Position numbers and translations under genes: made by a program. The notes below the pieces were generated by a model. That model was not told the origin of the DNA. It was given only the letters and a program-made list of their open reading frames with translations, and made no database searches. 64,000 nucleotides of DNA from Crossaster papposus (Eukaryota > Echinodermata > Asteroidea > Velatida > Solasteridae), in NCBI GenBank assembly GCA_037893245.1, contig JBAIAA010000738.1, positions 62,001-126,000 on the forward strand, read 5' to 3'. Positions 33,148-46,679 of the stretch are shown piece by piece (positions within the stretch are counted from its first letter, which is position 1; the number at the start of each line of letters is the position of its first letter).

Positions 33148-34341
33148 ATGCCCCGGGTCAAATTGCTAATTTTGCCATTCCTGGAGGCCCCCCTCTATCT
33201 CCTAACACCCAGCCCCTTCCCGGGGCATGCTTTCCTTCATGCCCTTATTTGTGGGCGGGGATTGTGTGCACAAACCTATGGCGAATTTGAAACGCGTGTG
33301 TTAACGTTAACATTTTCAGAAAATATAAATAAAATACTAACAAAGCATGCCCCGGGTCAAATTGCTAATTATGCCATTCCTGGAGGCCCCCCTCTATCTC
33401 CTAACACCCAGCCCCTTCCCGGGGCATGCTTTCCTTCATGCCCTTATTTGTGGGCGGGGATTGTGTGCACAAACCTATGGCGAATTTGAAAAGCGTGTGT
33501 TAACGTTAAAATGTTCAGAAAATCTAAATAAAATACTAACAAAGCATGCCCCGGGTCAAATTGCTAATTTTGCAATTCCTGGAGGCCCCCCTCTATCTCC
33601 TAACACCCAGCCCCTTCCCGGGGCATGCTTTCCTTCATGCCCTTATTTGTGGGCGGGGATTGTGTGCACAAACCTATGGCGAATTTGAAACGCGTGTGTT
33701 AACGTTAAAATTTTCAGACAATCGAAATAAAATACTAACAAAGCATGCCCCGGGTCAAATTGCTAATTTTGCCATTCCTGGAGGCCCCCCTCTATCTTCT
33801 AACACCCAGCCCCTTCCCGGGGCATGCTTTCCTTCATGCCCTTATTTGTGGGCGGGGATTGTGTGCACAAACCTATGGCGAATTTGAAACGCGTGTGTTA
33901 ACATTACAATTTTCAAAAAATCGAAATAAAATACTAACAAAGCATGCCCCGGGTCAAATTGCTAATTTTGCCATTCCTGGAGGCCCCCCTCTATCTTCTA
34001 ACACCCAGCCCCTTCCCGGGGCATGCTTTCCTTCATGCCCTTATTTGTGGGCGGGGATTGTGTGCACAAACCTATGGCGAATTTGAAACGCGTGTGTTAA
34101 CATTACAATTTTCAAAAAATCGAAAAAAAATACTAACAAAGCATGCCCCGGGTCAAATTGCTAATTTTGCCATTCCTGGAGGCCCCCCTCTATCTCCTAA
34201 CACCCAGCCCCTTCCCGGGGCATGCTTTCCTTCATGCCCTTATTTGTGGGCGGGGATTGTGTGCACAAACCTATGGCGAATTTGAAACGCGTGTGTTAAC
34301 GTTAAAATTTTCAGAAAATCGAAATAAAATACTAACAAAGA

Positions 34342-36530
34342 ATGCCCCGGGTCAAATTGCTAATTTTGCCATTCCTGGAGGCCCCCCTCTATCTCCTAAG
34401 ACCCTGCCCCTTCCCGCGGCATGCTTTCCTTCATGCCCTTATTTGTGGGCGGGGATTATGTGCACAAACCTATGGCGAATTTGAAACGCGTGTGTTAACG
34501 TTACAATTTTCAGAAAATCGAAATAAAATAGTAACAAAGCATGCCCCGGGTCAAATTGCTAATTTTGCCATTCCTGGAGGCCCCCCTCTATCTCCTAACA
34601 CCCAGCGCCTTCCCGGGGCATGCTTTCCTTCATGCCCTTATTTGTGGGCGGGGATTGTGTGCACAAACCTATGGCGAATTTGAAACGCGTGTGTTAACGT
34701 TAAAATTTTCAGAAAATATAAATAAAATACTAACAAAGCATGCCCCGGTTCAAATTTCTAATTTTGCCATTCCTGGAGGCCCCCCTCTATCTCCTAACAC
34801 CCAGCCCCTTCCCGGGGCATGCTTTCCTTCATGCCCTTATTTGTGGGCGGGGATTGTGTGCACAAACCTATGGCGAATTTGAAACGCGTGTGTTAACGTT
34901 AAAATGTTCAGAAAATCTAAATAAAATACTAACAAAGCATGCCCCGGGTCAAATTGCTAATTTCGCAATTCCTGGAGGCCCCCCTCTATCTCCTAACACG
35001 CAGCCCCTTCCCGGGGCATGCTTTCCTTCATGCCCTTATTTGTGGGCGGGGATTGTGTGCACAAACCTATGGCGAATTTAAAACGCGTGTGTTAACGTTA
35101 AAATGTTCAGACAATCGAAATAAAATACTAACAAAGCATGCCCTGGGTCAAATTGCTAATTTTGCCATTCCTGGAGGCCCCCCTCTATCTTCTAACACCC
35201 AGCCCCTTCCCGGGGCATGCTTTCCTTCATGCCCTTATTTGTGGGCGGGGATTGTGTGCACAAACCTATGGCGAATTTGAAACGCGTGTGTTAACGTTAA
35301 CATTTTCATAAAATCGAAATAAAATACTAACAAAGCATGCCCCGGGTCAAATTGCTAATTTTGCCATTCCTGGAGGCCCCCCTCTATCTCCTAACACCCA
35401 GCCCCTTCCCGGGGCATGCTTTCCTTTATGCCCTTATTTGTGGGCGGGGATTGTGTGCACAAACCTATGGCGAATTTGAAACGCGTGTGTTAACGTTAAC
35501 ATTTTCAGAAAATCGAAATAAAATACTAACAAAGCATGCCCCGGGTCAAATTGCAAATTTTGCCATTACTGGAGGCCCCCTTCTATCTCCTAACACCCAG
35601 CCCCTTCCCGGGGCATGCTTTCCTTCATGCCCTTATTTGTGGGCGGGGATTGTGTGCACAAACCTATGGCGAATTTGAAACGCGTGTGTTAACGTTACAA
35701 TTTTCAGAAAATCGAAATAAAATACTAACAAAGCATGCCCCGGGTCAAATTGCTAATTTTGCCATTCCTGGAGGCCCCCCTCTATCTCCTAACACCCATC
35801 CCCTTCCCGGGGCATGCTTTCCTTCATGCCCTTATTTGTGGGCGGGGATTGTGTGCACAAACCTATGGCGAATTTGAAACGCGTGTGTTAACGTTACAAT
35901 TTTCAGAAAATCGAAATAAAATACTAACAAAGCATGCCCCGGGTCAAATTGCTAATTTTGCCATTCCTGGAGGCCCCCCTCTATCTCCTAACACCCAGCC
36001 CCTTCCCGGGGCATGCTTTCCTTCATGCCCTTATTTGTGGGCGGGGATTGTGTGCACAAACCTATGGCGAATTTGAAACGCGTGTGTTAACGTTAACATT
36101 TTCAGAAAATATAAATAAAATACTAACAAAGCATGCCCCGGGTCAAATTGCTAATTATGCCATTCCTGGAGGCCCCCCTCTATCTCCTAACACCCAGCCC
36201 CTTCCCGGGGCATGCTTTCCTTCATGCCCTTATTTGTGGGCGGGGATTGTGTGCACAAACCTATGGCGAATTTGAAAAGCGTGTGTTAACGTTAAAATGT
36301 TCAGAAAATCTAAATAAAATACTAACAAAGCATGCCCCGGGTCAAATTGCTAATTTTGCAATTCCTGGAGGCCCCCCTCTATCTCCTAACACCCAGCCCC
36401 TTCCCGGGGCATGCTTTCCTTCATGCCCTTATTTATGGGCGGGGATTGTGTGCACAAACCTATGGCGAATTTGAAACGCGTGTGTTAACGTTAAAATTTT
36501 CAGACAATCGAAATAAAATACTAACAAAGC
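34342..36530. repeat. 11-unit block duplicate of 31556-33744
   Basis: It lies 14 units (2786 bp) downstream of its partner with the same unit order, including the units with GGTTCAAATTTC, CATAAAATCG, AATTATGCC and GAAAAGCGTG. The overlap with the previous block duplicate means part of this segment exists three times. Confidence 0.8.
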
Positions 36531-37525
36531 ATGCCCCGGGTCAAATTGCTAATTTTGCCATTCCTGGAGGCCCCCCTCTATCTTCTAACACCCAGCCCCT
36601 TCCCGGGGCATGCTTTCCTTCATGCCCTTATTTGTGGGCGGGGATTGTGTGCACAAACCTATGGCGAATTTGAAACGCGTGTGTTAACGTTACAATTTTC
36701 AAAAAATCAAAATAAAATACTAACAAAGCATGCCCCGGGTCAAATTGCTAATGTTGCCATTCCTGTAGGCCCCCCTCTATCTCCTAACACCCAGCCCCTT
36801 CCCGGGGCATGCTTTCCTTCATGCCCTTATTTGTGGGCGGGGATTGTGTGCACAAACCTATGGCGAATTTGAAACGCGTGTGTTAACGTTAAAATTGTCA
36901 GAAAATCGAAATAAAATATTAACAAAGCATGCCCCGGATCGAATTGCTAATTTTGCCATTCCTGGAGGCCCCCCTCTATCTCCTAACACCCAGCCCCTTC
37001 CCGGGGCATGCTTTCCTTCATGCCCTTATTTGTGGGCGGGGATTGTGTGCACAAACCTATGGCGAATTTGAAACGCGTGTGTTAACGTTAACATTTTCAG
37101 AAAATCGAAATAAAATACTAACAAAGCATGCCCCGGGTCAAATTGCTAATTTTGCCATTCCTGGAGGCCCCCCTCTATCTCCTAACACCCAGCCCCTTCC
37201 CGGGGCATGCTTTCCTTCATGCCCTTATTTGTGGGCGGGGATTGTGTGCACAAACCTATGGCGAATTTGAAACGCGTGTGTTAACGTAAAAATTTTCAGA
37301 AAATCGAAATAAAATACTAACAAAGCATGCCCCGGGTCAAATTGCAAATTTTGCCATTCCTGGAGGCCCCCCTCTATGTCCTAACACCCAGCCCCTTCCC
37401 GGGGCATGCTTTCCTTCATGCCCTTATTTGTGGGCGGGGATTGTGTGCACAAACCTATGGCGAATTTGAAACGCGTGTGTTAACGTTAAAATGTTCAGAA
37501 AATCGAAATAAAATACTAACAAAGC

Positions 37526-40500
37526 ATGCCCCGGGTCAAATTGCTAATTTTGCCATTCCTGGAGGCCCCCCTCTATCTCCTAACACCCAGCCCCTTCCCG
37601 GGGCATGCTTTCCTTCATGCCCTTATTTGTGGGCTGGGATTGTGTGCACAAACCTATGGCGAATTTGAAACGCGTGTGTTAACGTTAACATTTTCATAAA
37701 ATCGAAATAAAATACTAACAAAGCATGCCCCGGGTCAAATTGCTAATTGTGCCATTCCTGGAGGCCCCCCTCTATCTCCTAACACCCAGCCCCTTCCCGG
37801 GGCATGCTTTCCTTCATGCCCTTATTTGTGGGCGGGGATTGTGTGCACAAACCTATGGCGAATTTGAAACGCGTGTGTTAACGTTAACATTTTCAGAAAA
37901 TCGAAATAAAATACTAACAAAGCATGCCCCGGGTCAAATTGCAAATTTTGCCATTACTGGAGGCCCCCTTCTATCTCCTAACACCCAGCCCCTTCCCGGG
38001 GCATGCTTTCCTTCATGCCCTTATTTGTGGGCGGGGATTGTGTGCACAAACCTATGGCGAATTTGAAACGCGTGTGTTAACGTTACAATTTTCAGAAAAT
38101 CGAAATAAAATACTAACAAAGCATGCCCCGGGTCAAATTGCTAATTTTGCCATTCCTGGAGGCCCCCCTCTATCTCCTAACACCCAGCCCCTTCCCGGGG
38201 CATGCTTTCCTTCATGCCCTTATTTGTGGGCGGGGATTGTGTGCACAAACCTATGGCGAATTTGAAACGCGTGTGTTAACGTTACAATTTTCAGAAAATC
38301 GAAATAAAATACTAACAAAGCATGCCCCGGGTCAAATTGCTAATTTTGCCATTCCTGGAGGCCCCCCTCTATCTCCTAACACCCAGCCCCTTCCCGGGGC
38401 ATGCTTTCCTTCATGCCCTTATTTGTGGGCGGGGATTGTGTGCACAAACCTATGGCGAATTTGAAACGCGTGTGTTAACGTTAACATTTTCAGAAAATAT
38501 AAATAAAATACTAACAAAGCATGCCCCGGGTCAAATTGCAAATGTTGCCATTACTGGAGGCCCCCTTCTATCTCCTAACACCCAGCCCCTTCCCGGGGCA
38601 TGCTTTCCTTCATGCCCTTATTTGTGGGCGGGGATTGTGTGCACAAACCTATGGCGAATTTGAAACGCGTGTGTTAACGTTACAATTTTCAGAAAATCGA
38701 AATAAAATACTAACAAAGCATGCCCCGGGTCAAATTGCTAATTTTGCCATTCCTGGAGGCCCCCCTCTATCTCCTAACACCCAGCCCCTTCCCGGGGCAT
38801 GCTTTCCTTCATGCCCTTATTTGTGGGCGGGGATTGTGTGCACAAACCTATGGCGAATTTGAAACGCGTGTGTTAACGTTAACATTTTCAGAAAATCGAA
38901 ATAAAATACTAACAAAGCATGCCCCGGGTCAAATTGCAAATTTTGCCATAACTGGAGGCCCCCTTCTATCTCCTAACACCCAGCCCCTTCCCGGGGCATG
39001 CTTTCCTTCATGCCCTTATTTGTGGGCGGGGATTGTGTGCACAAACCTATGGCGAATTTGAAACGCGTGTGTTAACGTTACAATTTTCAGAAAATCGAAA
39101 TAAAATACTAACAAAGCATGCCCCGGGTCAAATTGCTAATTTTGCCATTCCTGGAGGCCCCCCTCTATGTCCTAATACCCAGCCCCTTCCCGGGGCATGC
39201 TTTCCTTCATGCCCTTATTTGTGGGCGGGTATTGTGTGCACAAACCTATGGCGAATTTGAAACGCGTGTGTTAACGTTAAAATGTTCAGAAAATCGAAAT
39301 AAAATACTAACAAAGCATGCCCCGGGTCAAATTGCTAATTTTGCCATTCCTGGAGGCCCCCCTCTATCTCCTAACACCCAGCCCCTTCCCGGGGCATGCT
39401 TTCCTTCATGCCCTTATTTGTGGGCTGGGATTGTGTGCACAAACCTATGGCGAATTTGAAACGCGTGTGTTAACGTTAACATTTTCATAAAATCGAAATA
39501 AAATACTAACAAAGCATGCCCCGGGTCAAATTGCTAATTGTGCCATTCCTGGAGGCCCCCCTCTATCTCCTAACACCCAGCCCCTTCCCGGGGCATGCTT
39601 TCCTTCATGCCCTTATTTGTGGGCGGGGATTGTGTGCACAAACCTATGGCGAATTTGAAACGCGTGTGTTAACGTTAACATTTTCAGAAAATCGAAATAA
39701 AATACTAACAAAGCATGCCCCGGGTCAAATTGCAAATTTTGCCATTACTGGAGGCCCCCTTCTATCTCCTAACACCCAGCCCCTTCCCGGGGCATGCTTT
39801 CCTTCATGCCCTTATTTGTGGGCGGGGATTGTGTGCACAAACCTATGGCGAATTTGAAACGCGTGTGTTAACGTTACAATTTTCAGAAAATCGAAATAAA
39901 ATACTAACAAAGCATGCCCCGGGTCAAATTGCTAATTTTGCCATTCCTGGAGGCCCCCCTCTATCTCCTAACACCCAGCCCCTTCCCGGGGCATGCTTTC
40001 CTTCATGCCCTTATTTGTGGGCGGGGATTGTGTGCACAAACCTATGGCGAATTTGAAACGCGTGTGTTAACGTTACAATTTTCAGAAAATCGAAATAAAA
40101 TACTAACAAAGCATGCCCCGGGTCAAATTGCTAATTTTGCCATTCCTGGAGGCCCCCCTCTATCTCCTAACACCCAGCCCCTTCCCGGGGCATGCTTTCC
40201 TTCATGCCCTTATTTGTGGGCGGGGATTGTGTGCACAAACCTATGGCGAATTTGAAACGCGTGTGTTAACGTTAACATTTTCAGAAAATATAAATAAAAT
40301 ACTAACAAAGCATGCCCCGGGTCAAATTGCAAATGTTGCCATTACTGGAGGCCCCCTTCTATCTCCTAACACCCAGCCCCTTCCCGGGGCATGCTTTCCT
40401 TCATGCCCTTATTTGTGGGCGGGGATTGTGTGCACAAACCTATGGCGAATTTGAAACGCGTGTGTTAACGTTACAATTTTCAGAAAATCGAAATAAAATA

Positions 40501-42102
40501 CTAACAAAGCATGCCCCGGGTCAAATTGCTAATTTTGCCATTCCTGGAGGCCCCCCTCTATCTCCTAACACCCAGCCCCTTCCCGGGGCATGCTTTCCTT
40601 CATGCCCTTATTTGTGGGCGGGGATTGTGTGCACAAACCTATGGCGAATTTGAAACGCGTGTGTTAACGTTAACATTTTCAGAAAATCGAAATAAAATAC
40701 TAACAAAGCATGCCCCGGGTCAAATTGCAAATTTTGCCATAACTGGAGGCCCCCTTCTATCTCCTAACACCCAGCCCCTTCCCGGGGCATGCTTTCCTTC
40801 ATGCCCTTATTTGTGGGCGGGGATTGTGTGCACAAACCTATGGCGAATTTGAAACGCGTGTGTTAACGTTACAATTTTCAGAAAATCGAAATAAAATACT
40901 AACAAAGCATGCCCCGGGTCAAATTGCTAATTTTGCCATTCCTGGAGGCCCCCCTCTATGTCCTAATACCCAGCCCCTTCCCGGGGCATGCTTTCCTTCA
41001 TGCCCTTATTTGTGGGCGGGTATTGTGTGCACAAACCTATGGCGAATTTGAAACGCGTGTGTTAACGTTAAAATGTTCAGAAAATCGAAATAAAATACTA
41101 ACAAAGCATGCCCCGGGTCAAATTGCTAATTTTGCCATTCCTGGAGGCCCCCCTCTATCTCCTAACACCCAGCCCCTTCCCGGGGCATGCTTTCCTTCAT
41201 GCCCTTATTTGTGGGCTGGGATTGTGTGCACAAACCTATGGCGAATTTGAAACGCGTGTGTTAACGTTAACATTTTCATAAAATCGAAATAAAATACTAA
41301 CAAAGCATGCCCCGGGTCAAATTGCTAATTGTGCCATTCCTGGAGGCCCCCCTCTATCTCCTAACACCCAGCCCCTTCCCGGGGCATGCTTTCCTTCATG
41401 CCCTTATTTGTGGGCGGGGATTGTGTGCACAAACCTATGGCGAATTTGAAACGCGTGTGTTAACGTTAACATTTTCAGAAAATCGAAATAAAATACTAAC
41501 AAAGCATGCCCCGGGTCAAATTGCAAATTTTGCCATTACTGGAGGCCCCCTTCTATCTCCTAACACCCAGCCCCTTCCCGGGGCATGCTTTCCTTCATGC
41601 CCTTATTTGTGGGCGGGGATTGTGTGCACAAACCTATGGCGAATTTGAAACGCGTGTGTTAACGTTACAATTTTCAGAAAATCGAAATAAAATACTAACA
41701 AAGCATGCCCCGGGTCAAATTGCTAATTTTGCCATTCCTGGAGGCCCCCCTCTATCTCCTAACACCCAGCCCCTTCCCGGGGCATGCTTTCCTTCATGCC
41801 CTTATTTGTGGGCGGGGATTGTGTGCACAAACCTATGGCGAATTTGAAACGCGTGTGTTAACGTTACAATTTTCTGAAAATCGAAATAAAATACTAACAA
41901 AGCATGCCCCGGGTCAAATTGCTAATTTTGCCATTCCTGGAGGCCCCCCTCTATCTCCTAACACCCAGCCCCTTCCCGGGGCATGCTTTCCTTCATGCCC
42001 TTATTTGTGGGCGGGGATTGTGTGCACAAACCTATGGCGAATTTGAAACGCGTGTGTTAACGTTAACATTTTCAGAAAATATAAATAAAATACTAACAAA
42101 GC
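37526..42102. repeat. 9-unit higher-order repeat, about 2.5 copies (1791 bp period)
   Basis: Copies start at 37526, 39317 and 41108. Markers at exact 1791-bp spacing include GGGCTGGG at 37631, 39422 and 41213, CATAAAATCG, GCTAATTGTGCC, GCCATAACTGG and CTATGTCCTAATACC (the last two only in the full internal copies). The near identity of the copies points to recent amplification. Confidence 0.88.
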
Positions 42103-45100
42103 ATGCCCCGGGTCAAATTGCTAATGTTGCCATTCCTGGAGGCCCCCCTCTATCTCCTAACACCCAGCCCCTTCCCGGGGCATGCTTTCCTTCATGCCCT
42201 TATTTGTGGGCGGGGATTGTGTGCACAAACCTATGGCGAATTTGAAACGCGTGTGTTAACGTTAAAATTGTCAGAAAATCGAAATAAAATATTAACAAAG
42301 CATGCCCCGGATCGAATTGCTAATTTTGCCATTCCTGGAGGCCCCCCTCTATCTCCTAACACCCAGCCCCTTCCCGGGGCATGCTTTCCTTCATGCCCTT
42401 ATTTGTGGGCGGGGATTGTGTGCACAAACCTATGGCGAATTTGAAACGCGTGTGTTAACGTTAACATTTTCAGAAAATCGAAATAAAATACTAACAAAGC
42501 ATGCCCCGGGTCAAATTGCTAATTTTGCCATTCCTGGAGGCCCCCCTCTATCTCCTAACACCCAGCCCCTTCCCGGGGCATGCTTTCCTTCATGCCCTTA
42601 TTTGTGGGCGGGGATTGTGTGCACAAACCTATGGCGAATTTGAAACGCGTGTGTTAACGTTAAAATTTTCAGAAAATCGAAATAAAATACTAACAAAGCA
42701 TGCCCCGGGTCAAATTGCAAATGTTGCCATTCCTGGAGGCCCCCTTCTATCTCCTAACACCCAGCCGCTTCCCGGGGCATGCTTTCCTTCATGCCCTTAT
42801 TTGTGGGCGGGGATTGTGTGCACAAACCTATGGCGAATTTGAAACGCGTGTGTTAACGTTACAATTTTCAGAAAATCGAAATAAAATACTAACAAAGCAT
42901 GCCCCGGGTCAAATATCTAATTTTGCCATTCCTGGAGGCCCCCCTCTATGTCCTAACACCCAGCCCCTTCCCGGGGCATGCTTTCCTTCATGCCCTTATT
43001 TGTGGGCGGGGATTGTGTGCACAAACCTATGGCGAATTTGAAACGCGTGTGTTAACGTTAAAATGTTCAGAAAATCGAAATAAAATACTAACAAAGCATG
43101 CCCCGGGTCAAATTGCTAATTTTGCCATTTCTGGAGGCCCCCCTCTATCTCGTAACACACAGCCCCTTCCCGGGGCATGCTTTCCTTCATGCCCTTATTT
43201 GTGGGCGGGGATTGTGTGCACAAACATATGGCGAATTTGAAACGCGTGTGTTAACGTTAAAATTTTCAGAAAATCGAAATAAAATACTAACAAAGCATGC
43301 CCCGGGTCAAATTGCTAATTTTGCCATTCCTGGAGGCCCCCCTCTATCTCCTAACACCCAGCCCGTTCCCGGGGCATGCTTTCCTTCATGCCCTTATTTG
43401 TGGGCGGGGATTGTGTGCACAAACCTATGGCGAATTTGAAACGCGTGTGTTAACGTTACAATTTTCAGAAAATCGAAATAAAATACTAACAAAGCATGCC
43501 CCGGGTCAAATTGCTAATTTTGCCATTCCTGGAGGCCCCCCTCTATCTCCTAACACCCAGCCCCTTCCCGGGGCATGCTTTCCTTCATGCCCTTATTTGT
43601 GGGCTGGGATTGTGTGCACAAACCTATGGCGAATTTGAAACGCGTGTGTTAACGTTAAAATTTTCAGAAAATCGAAATAAAATACTAACAAAGCATGCCC
43701 CGGGTCAAATTGCTAATTTTGCCATTCCTGGAGGCCCCCCTCTATCTCCTAACACCCAGCCCCTTCCCGGGGCATGCTTTCCTTCATGCCCTTATTTGTG
43801 GGCGGGGATTGTGTGCACAAACCTATGGTGAATTTGAAACGCGTGTGTTAACGTTAACATTTTCAGAAAATCGAAATAAAATACTAACAAAGCATGCCCC
43901 GGGTCAAATTGCTAATTTTGCCATTCCTGGAGGCCCCCCTCTATCTCCTAACACCCAGCCCCTTCCCGGGGCATGCTTTCCTTCATGCCCTTATTTGTGG
44001 GCGGGGATTGTGTGCACAAACCTATGGCGAATTTGAAACGCGTGTGTTAACGTTACAATTTTCAAAAAATCGAAATAAAATACTAACAAAGCATGCCCCG
44101 GGTCAAATTGCTAATGTTGCCATTCCTGGAGGCCCCCCTCTATCTCCTAACACCCAGCCCCTTCCCGGGGCATGCTTTCCTTCATGCCCTTATTTGTGGG
44201 CGGGGATTGTGTGCACAAACCTATGGCGAATTTGAAACGCGTGTGTTAACGTTAAAATTGTCAGAAAATCGAAATAAAATATTAACAAAGCATGCCCCGG
44301 ATCGAATTGCTAATTTTGCCATTCCTGGAGGCCCCCCTCTATCTCCTAACACCCAGCCCCTTCCCGGGGCATGCTTTCCTTCATGCCCTTATTTGTGGGC
44401 GGGGATTGTGTGCACAAACCTATGGCGAATTTGAAACGCGTGTGTTAACGTTAACATTTTCAGAAAATCGAAATAAAATACTAACAAAGCATGCCCCGGG
44501 TCAAATTGCTAATTTTGCCATTCCTGGAGGCCCCCCTTTATCTCCTAACACCCAGCCCCTTCCCGGGGCATGCTTTCCTTCATGCCCTTATTTGTGGGCG
44601 GGGATTGTGTGCACAAACCTATGGCGAATTTGAAACGCGTGTGTTAACGTTAAAATTTTCAGAAAATCGAAATAAAATACTAACAAAGCATGCCCCGGGT
44701 CAAATTGCAAATTTTGCCATTCCTGGAGGCCCCATTCTATCTCCTTACACCCAGCCCCTTCCCGGGGCATGCTTTCCTTCATGCCCTTATTTGTGGGCGG
44801 GGATTGTGTGCACAAACCTATGGCGAATTTGAAACGCGTGTGTTAACGTTACAATTTTCAGAAAATCGAAATAAAATACTAACAAAGCATGCCCCGGGTC
44901 AAATTGCTAATTTTGCCATTCCTGGAGGCCCCCCTCTATGTCCTAACACCCAGCCCCTTCCCGGGGCATGCTTTCCTTCATGCCCTTATTTGTGGGCGGG
45001 GATTGTGTGCACAAACCTATGGCGAATTTGAAACGCGTGTGTTAACGTTAAAATGTTCAGAAAATCGAAATAAAATACTAACAAAGCATGCCCCGGGTCA

Positions 45101-46281
45101 AATTGCTAATTTTGCCATTTCTGGAGGCCCCCCTCTATCTCGTAACACACAGCCCCTTCCCGGGGCATGCTTTCCTTCATGCCCTTATTTGTGGGCGGGG
45201 ATTGTGTGCACAAACATATGGCGAATTTGAAACGCGTGTGTTAACGTTAAAATTTTCAGAAAATCGAAATAAAATACTAACAAAGCATGCCCCGGGTCAA
45301 ATTGCTAATTTTGCCATTCCTGGAGGCCCCCTTCTATCTCCTAACACCCAGCCGCTTCCCGGGGCATGCTTTCCTTCATGCCCTTATTTGTGGGCGGGGA
45401 TTGTGTGCACAAACCTATGGCGAATTTGAAACGCGTGTGTTAACGTTAACATTTTCAGAAAATCGAAATAAAATAATAACAAAGCATGCCCCGGGTCAAA
45501 TTGCTAATTTTGCCATTCCTGGAGGCCCCCCTCTATCTCCTAACACCCAGCCCCTTCCCGGGGCATGCTTTCCTTCATGCCCTTATTTGTGGGCGGGGAT
45601 TGTGTGCACAAACCTATGGCGAATTTGAAACGCGTGTGTTAACGTTAAAATTTTCAGAAAATCGAAATAAAATACTAACAAAGCATGCCCCGGGTCAAAT
45701 TGCAAATTTTGCCATTCCTGGAGGCCCCATTCTATCTCCTAACACCCAGCCCCTTCCCGGGGCATGCTTTCCTTCATGCCCTTATTTGTGGGCGGGGATT
45801 GTGTGCACAAACCTATGGCGAATTTGAAACGCGTGTGTTAACGTTACAATTTTCAGAAAATCGAAATAAAATACTAACAAAGCATGCCCCGGGTCAAATT
45901 GCTAATTTTGCCATTCCTGGAGGCCCCCCTCTATGTCCTAACACCCAGCCCCTTCCCGGGGCATGCTTTCCTTCATGCCCTTATTTGTGGGCGGGGATTG
46001 TGTGCACAAACCTATGGCGAATTTGAAACGCGTGTGTTAACGTTAAAATGTTCAGAAAATCGAAATAAAATACTAACAAAGCATGCCCCGGGTCAAATTG
46101 CTAATTTTGCCATTTCTGGAGGCCCCCCTCTATCTCGTAACACACAGCCCCTTCCCGGGGCATGCTTTCCTTCATGCCCTTATTTGTGGGCGGGGATTGT
46201 GTGCACAAACATATGGCGAATTTGAAACGCGTGTGTTAACGTTAAAAGTTTCAGAAAATCGAAATAAAATACTAACAAAGC
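42103..46281. repeat. 10-unit repeat with nested 5-unit repeat
   Basis: Units starting at 42103 recur from 44093 (1990 bp). They are marked by CCGGATCGAATTGC, CAGCCGCTTCC or CCATTCTATC, CTATGTCC, and CATTTCTGGAGG with CGTAACACACAG. Units from 44491 then recur from 45486 (995 bp). A second expansion therefore happened inside the first. Confidence 0.78.
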
Positions 46282-46679
46282 ATGCCCCGGGTCAAATTGC
46301 TAATTTTGCCATTCCTGGAGGCCCCCCTCTATCTCCTAACACCCAGCCCCTTCCCGGGGCATGCTTTCCTTCATGCCCTTATTTGTGGGCGGGGATTGTG
46401 TGCACAAACCTATGGCGAATTTGAAACGCGTGTGTTAACGTTACAATTTTCAGAAAATCGAAATAAAATACTAACAAAGCATGCCCCGGGTCAAATTGCT
46501 AATTTTGCCATTCCTGGAGGCCCCCCTCTATCTCCTAACACCCAGCCCCTTCCCGGGGCATGCTTTCCTTCATGCCCTTATTTGTGGGCTGGGATTGTGT
46601 GCACAAACCTATGGCGAATTTGAAACGCGTGTGTTAACGTTAACATTTTCATAAAATCGAAATAAAATACTAACAAAGC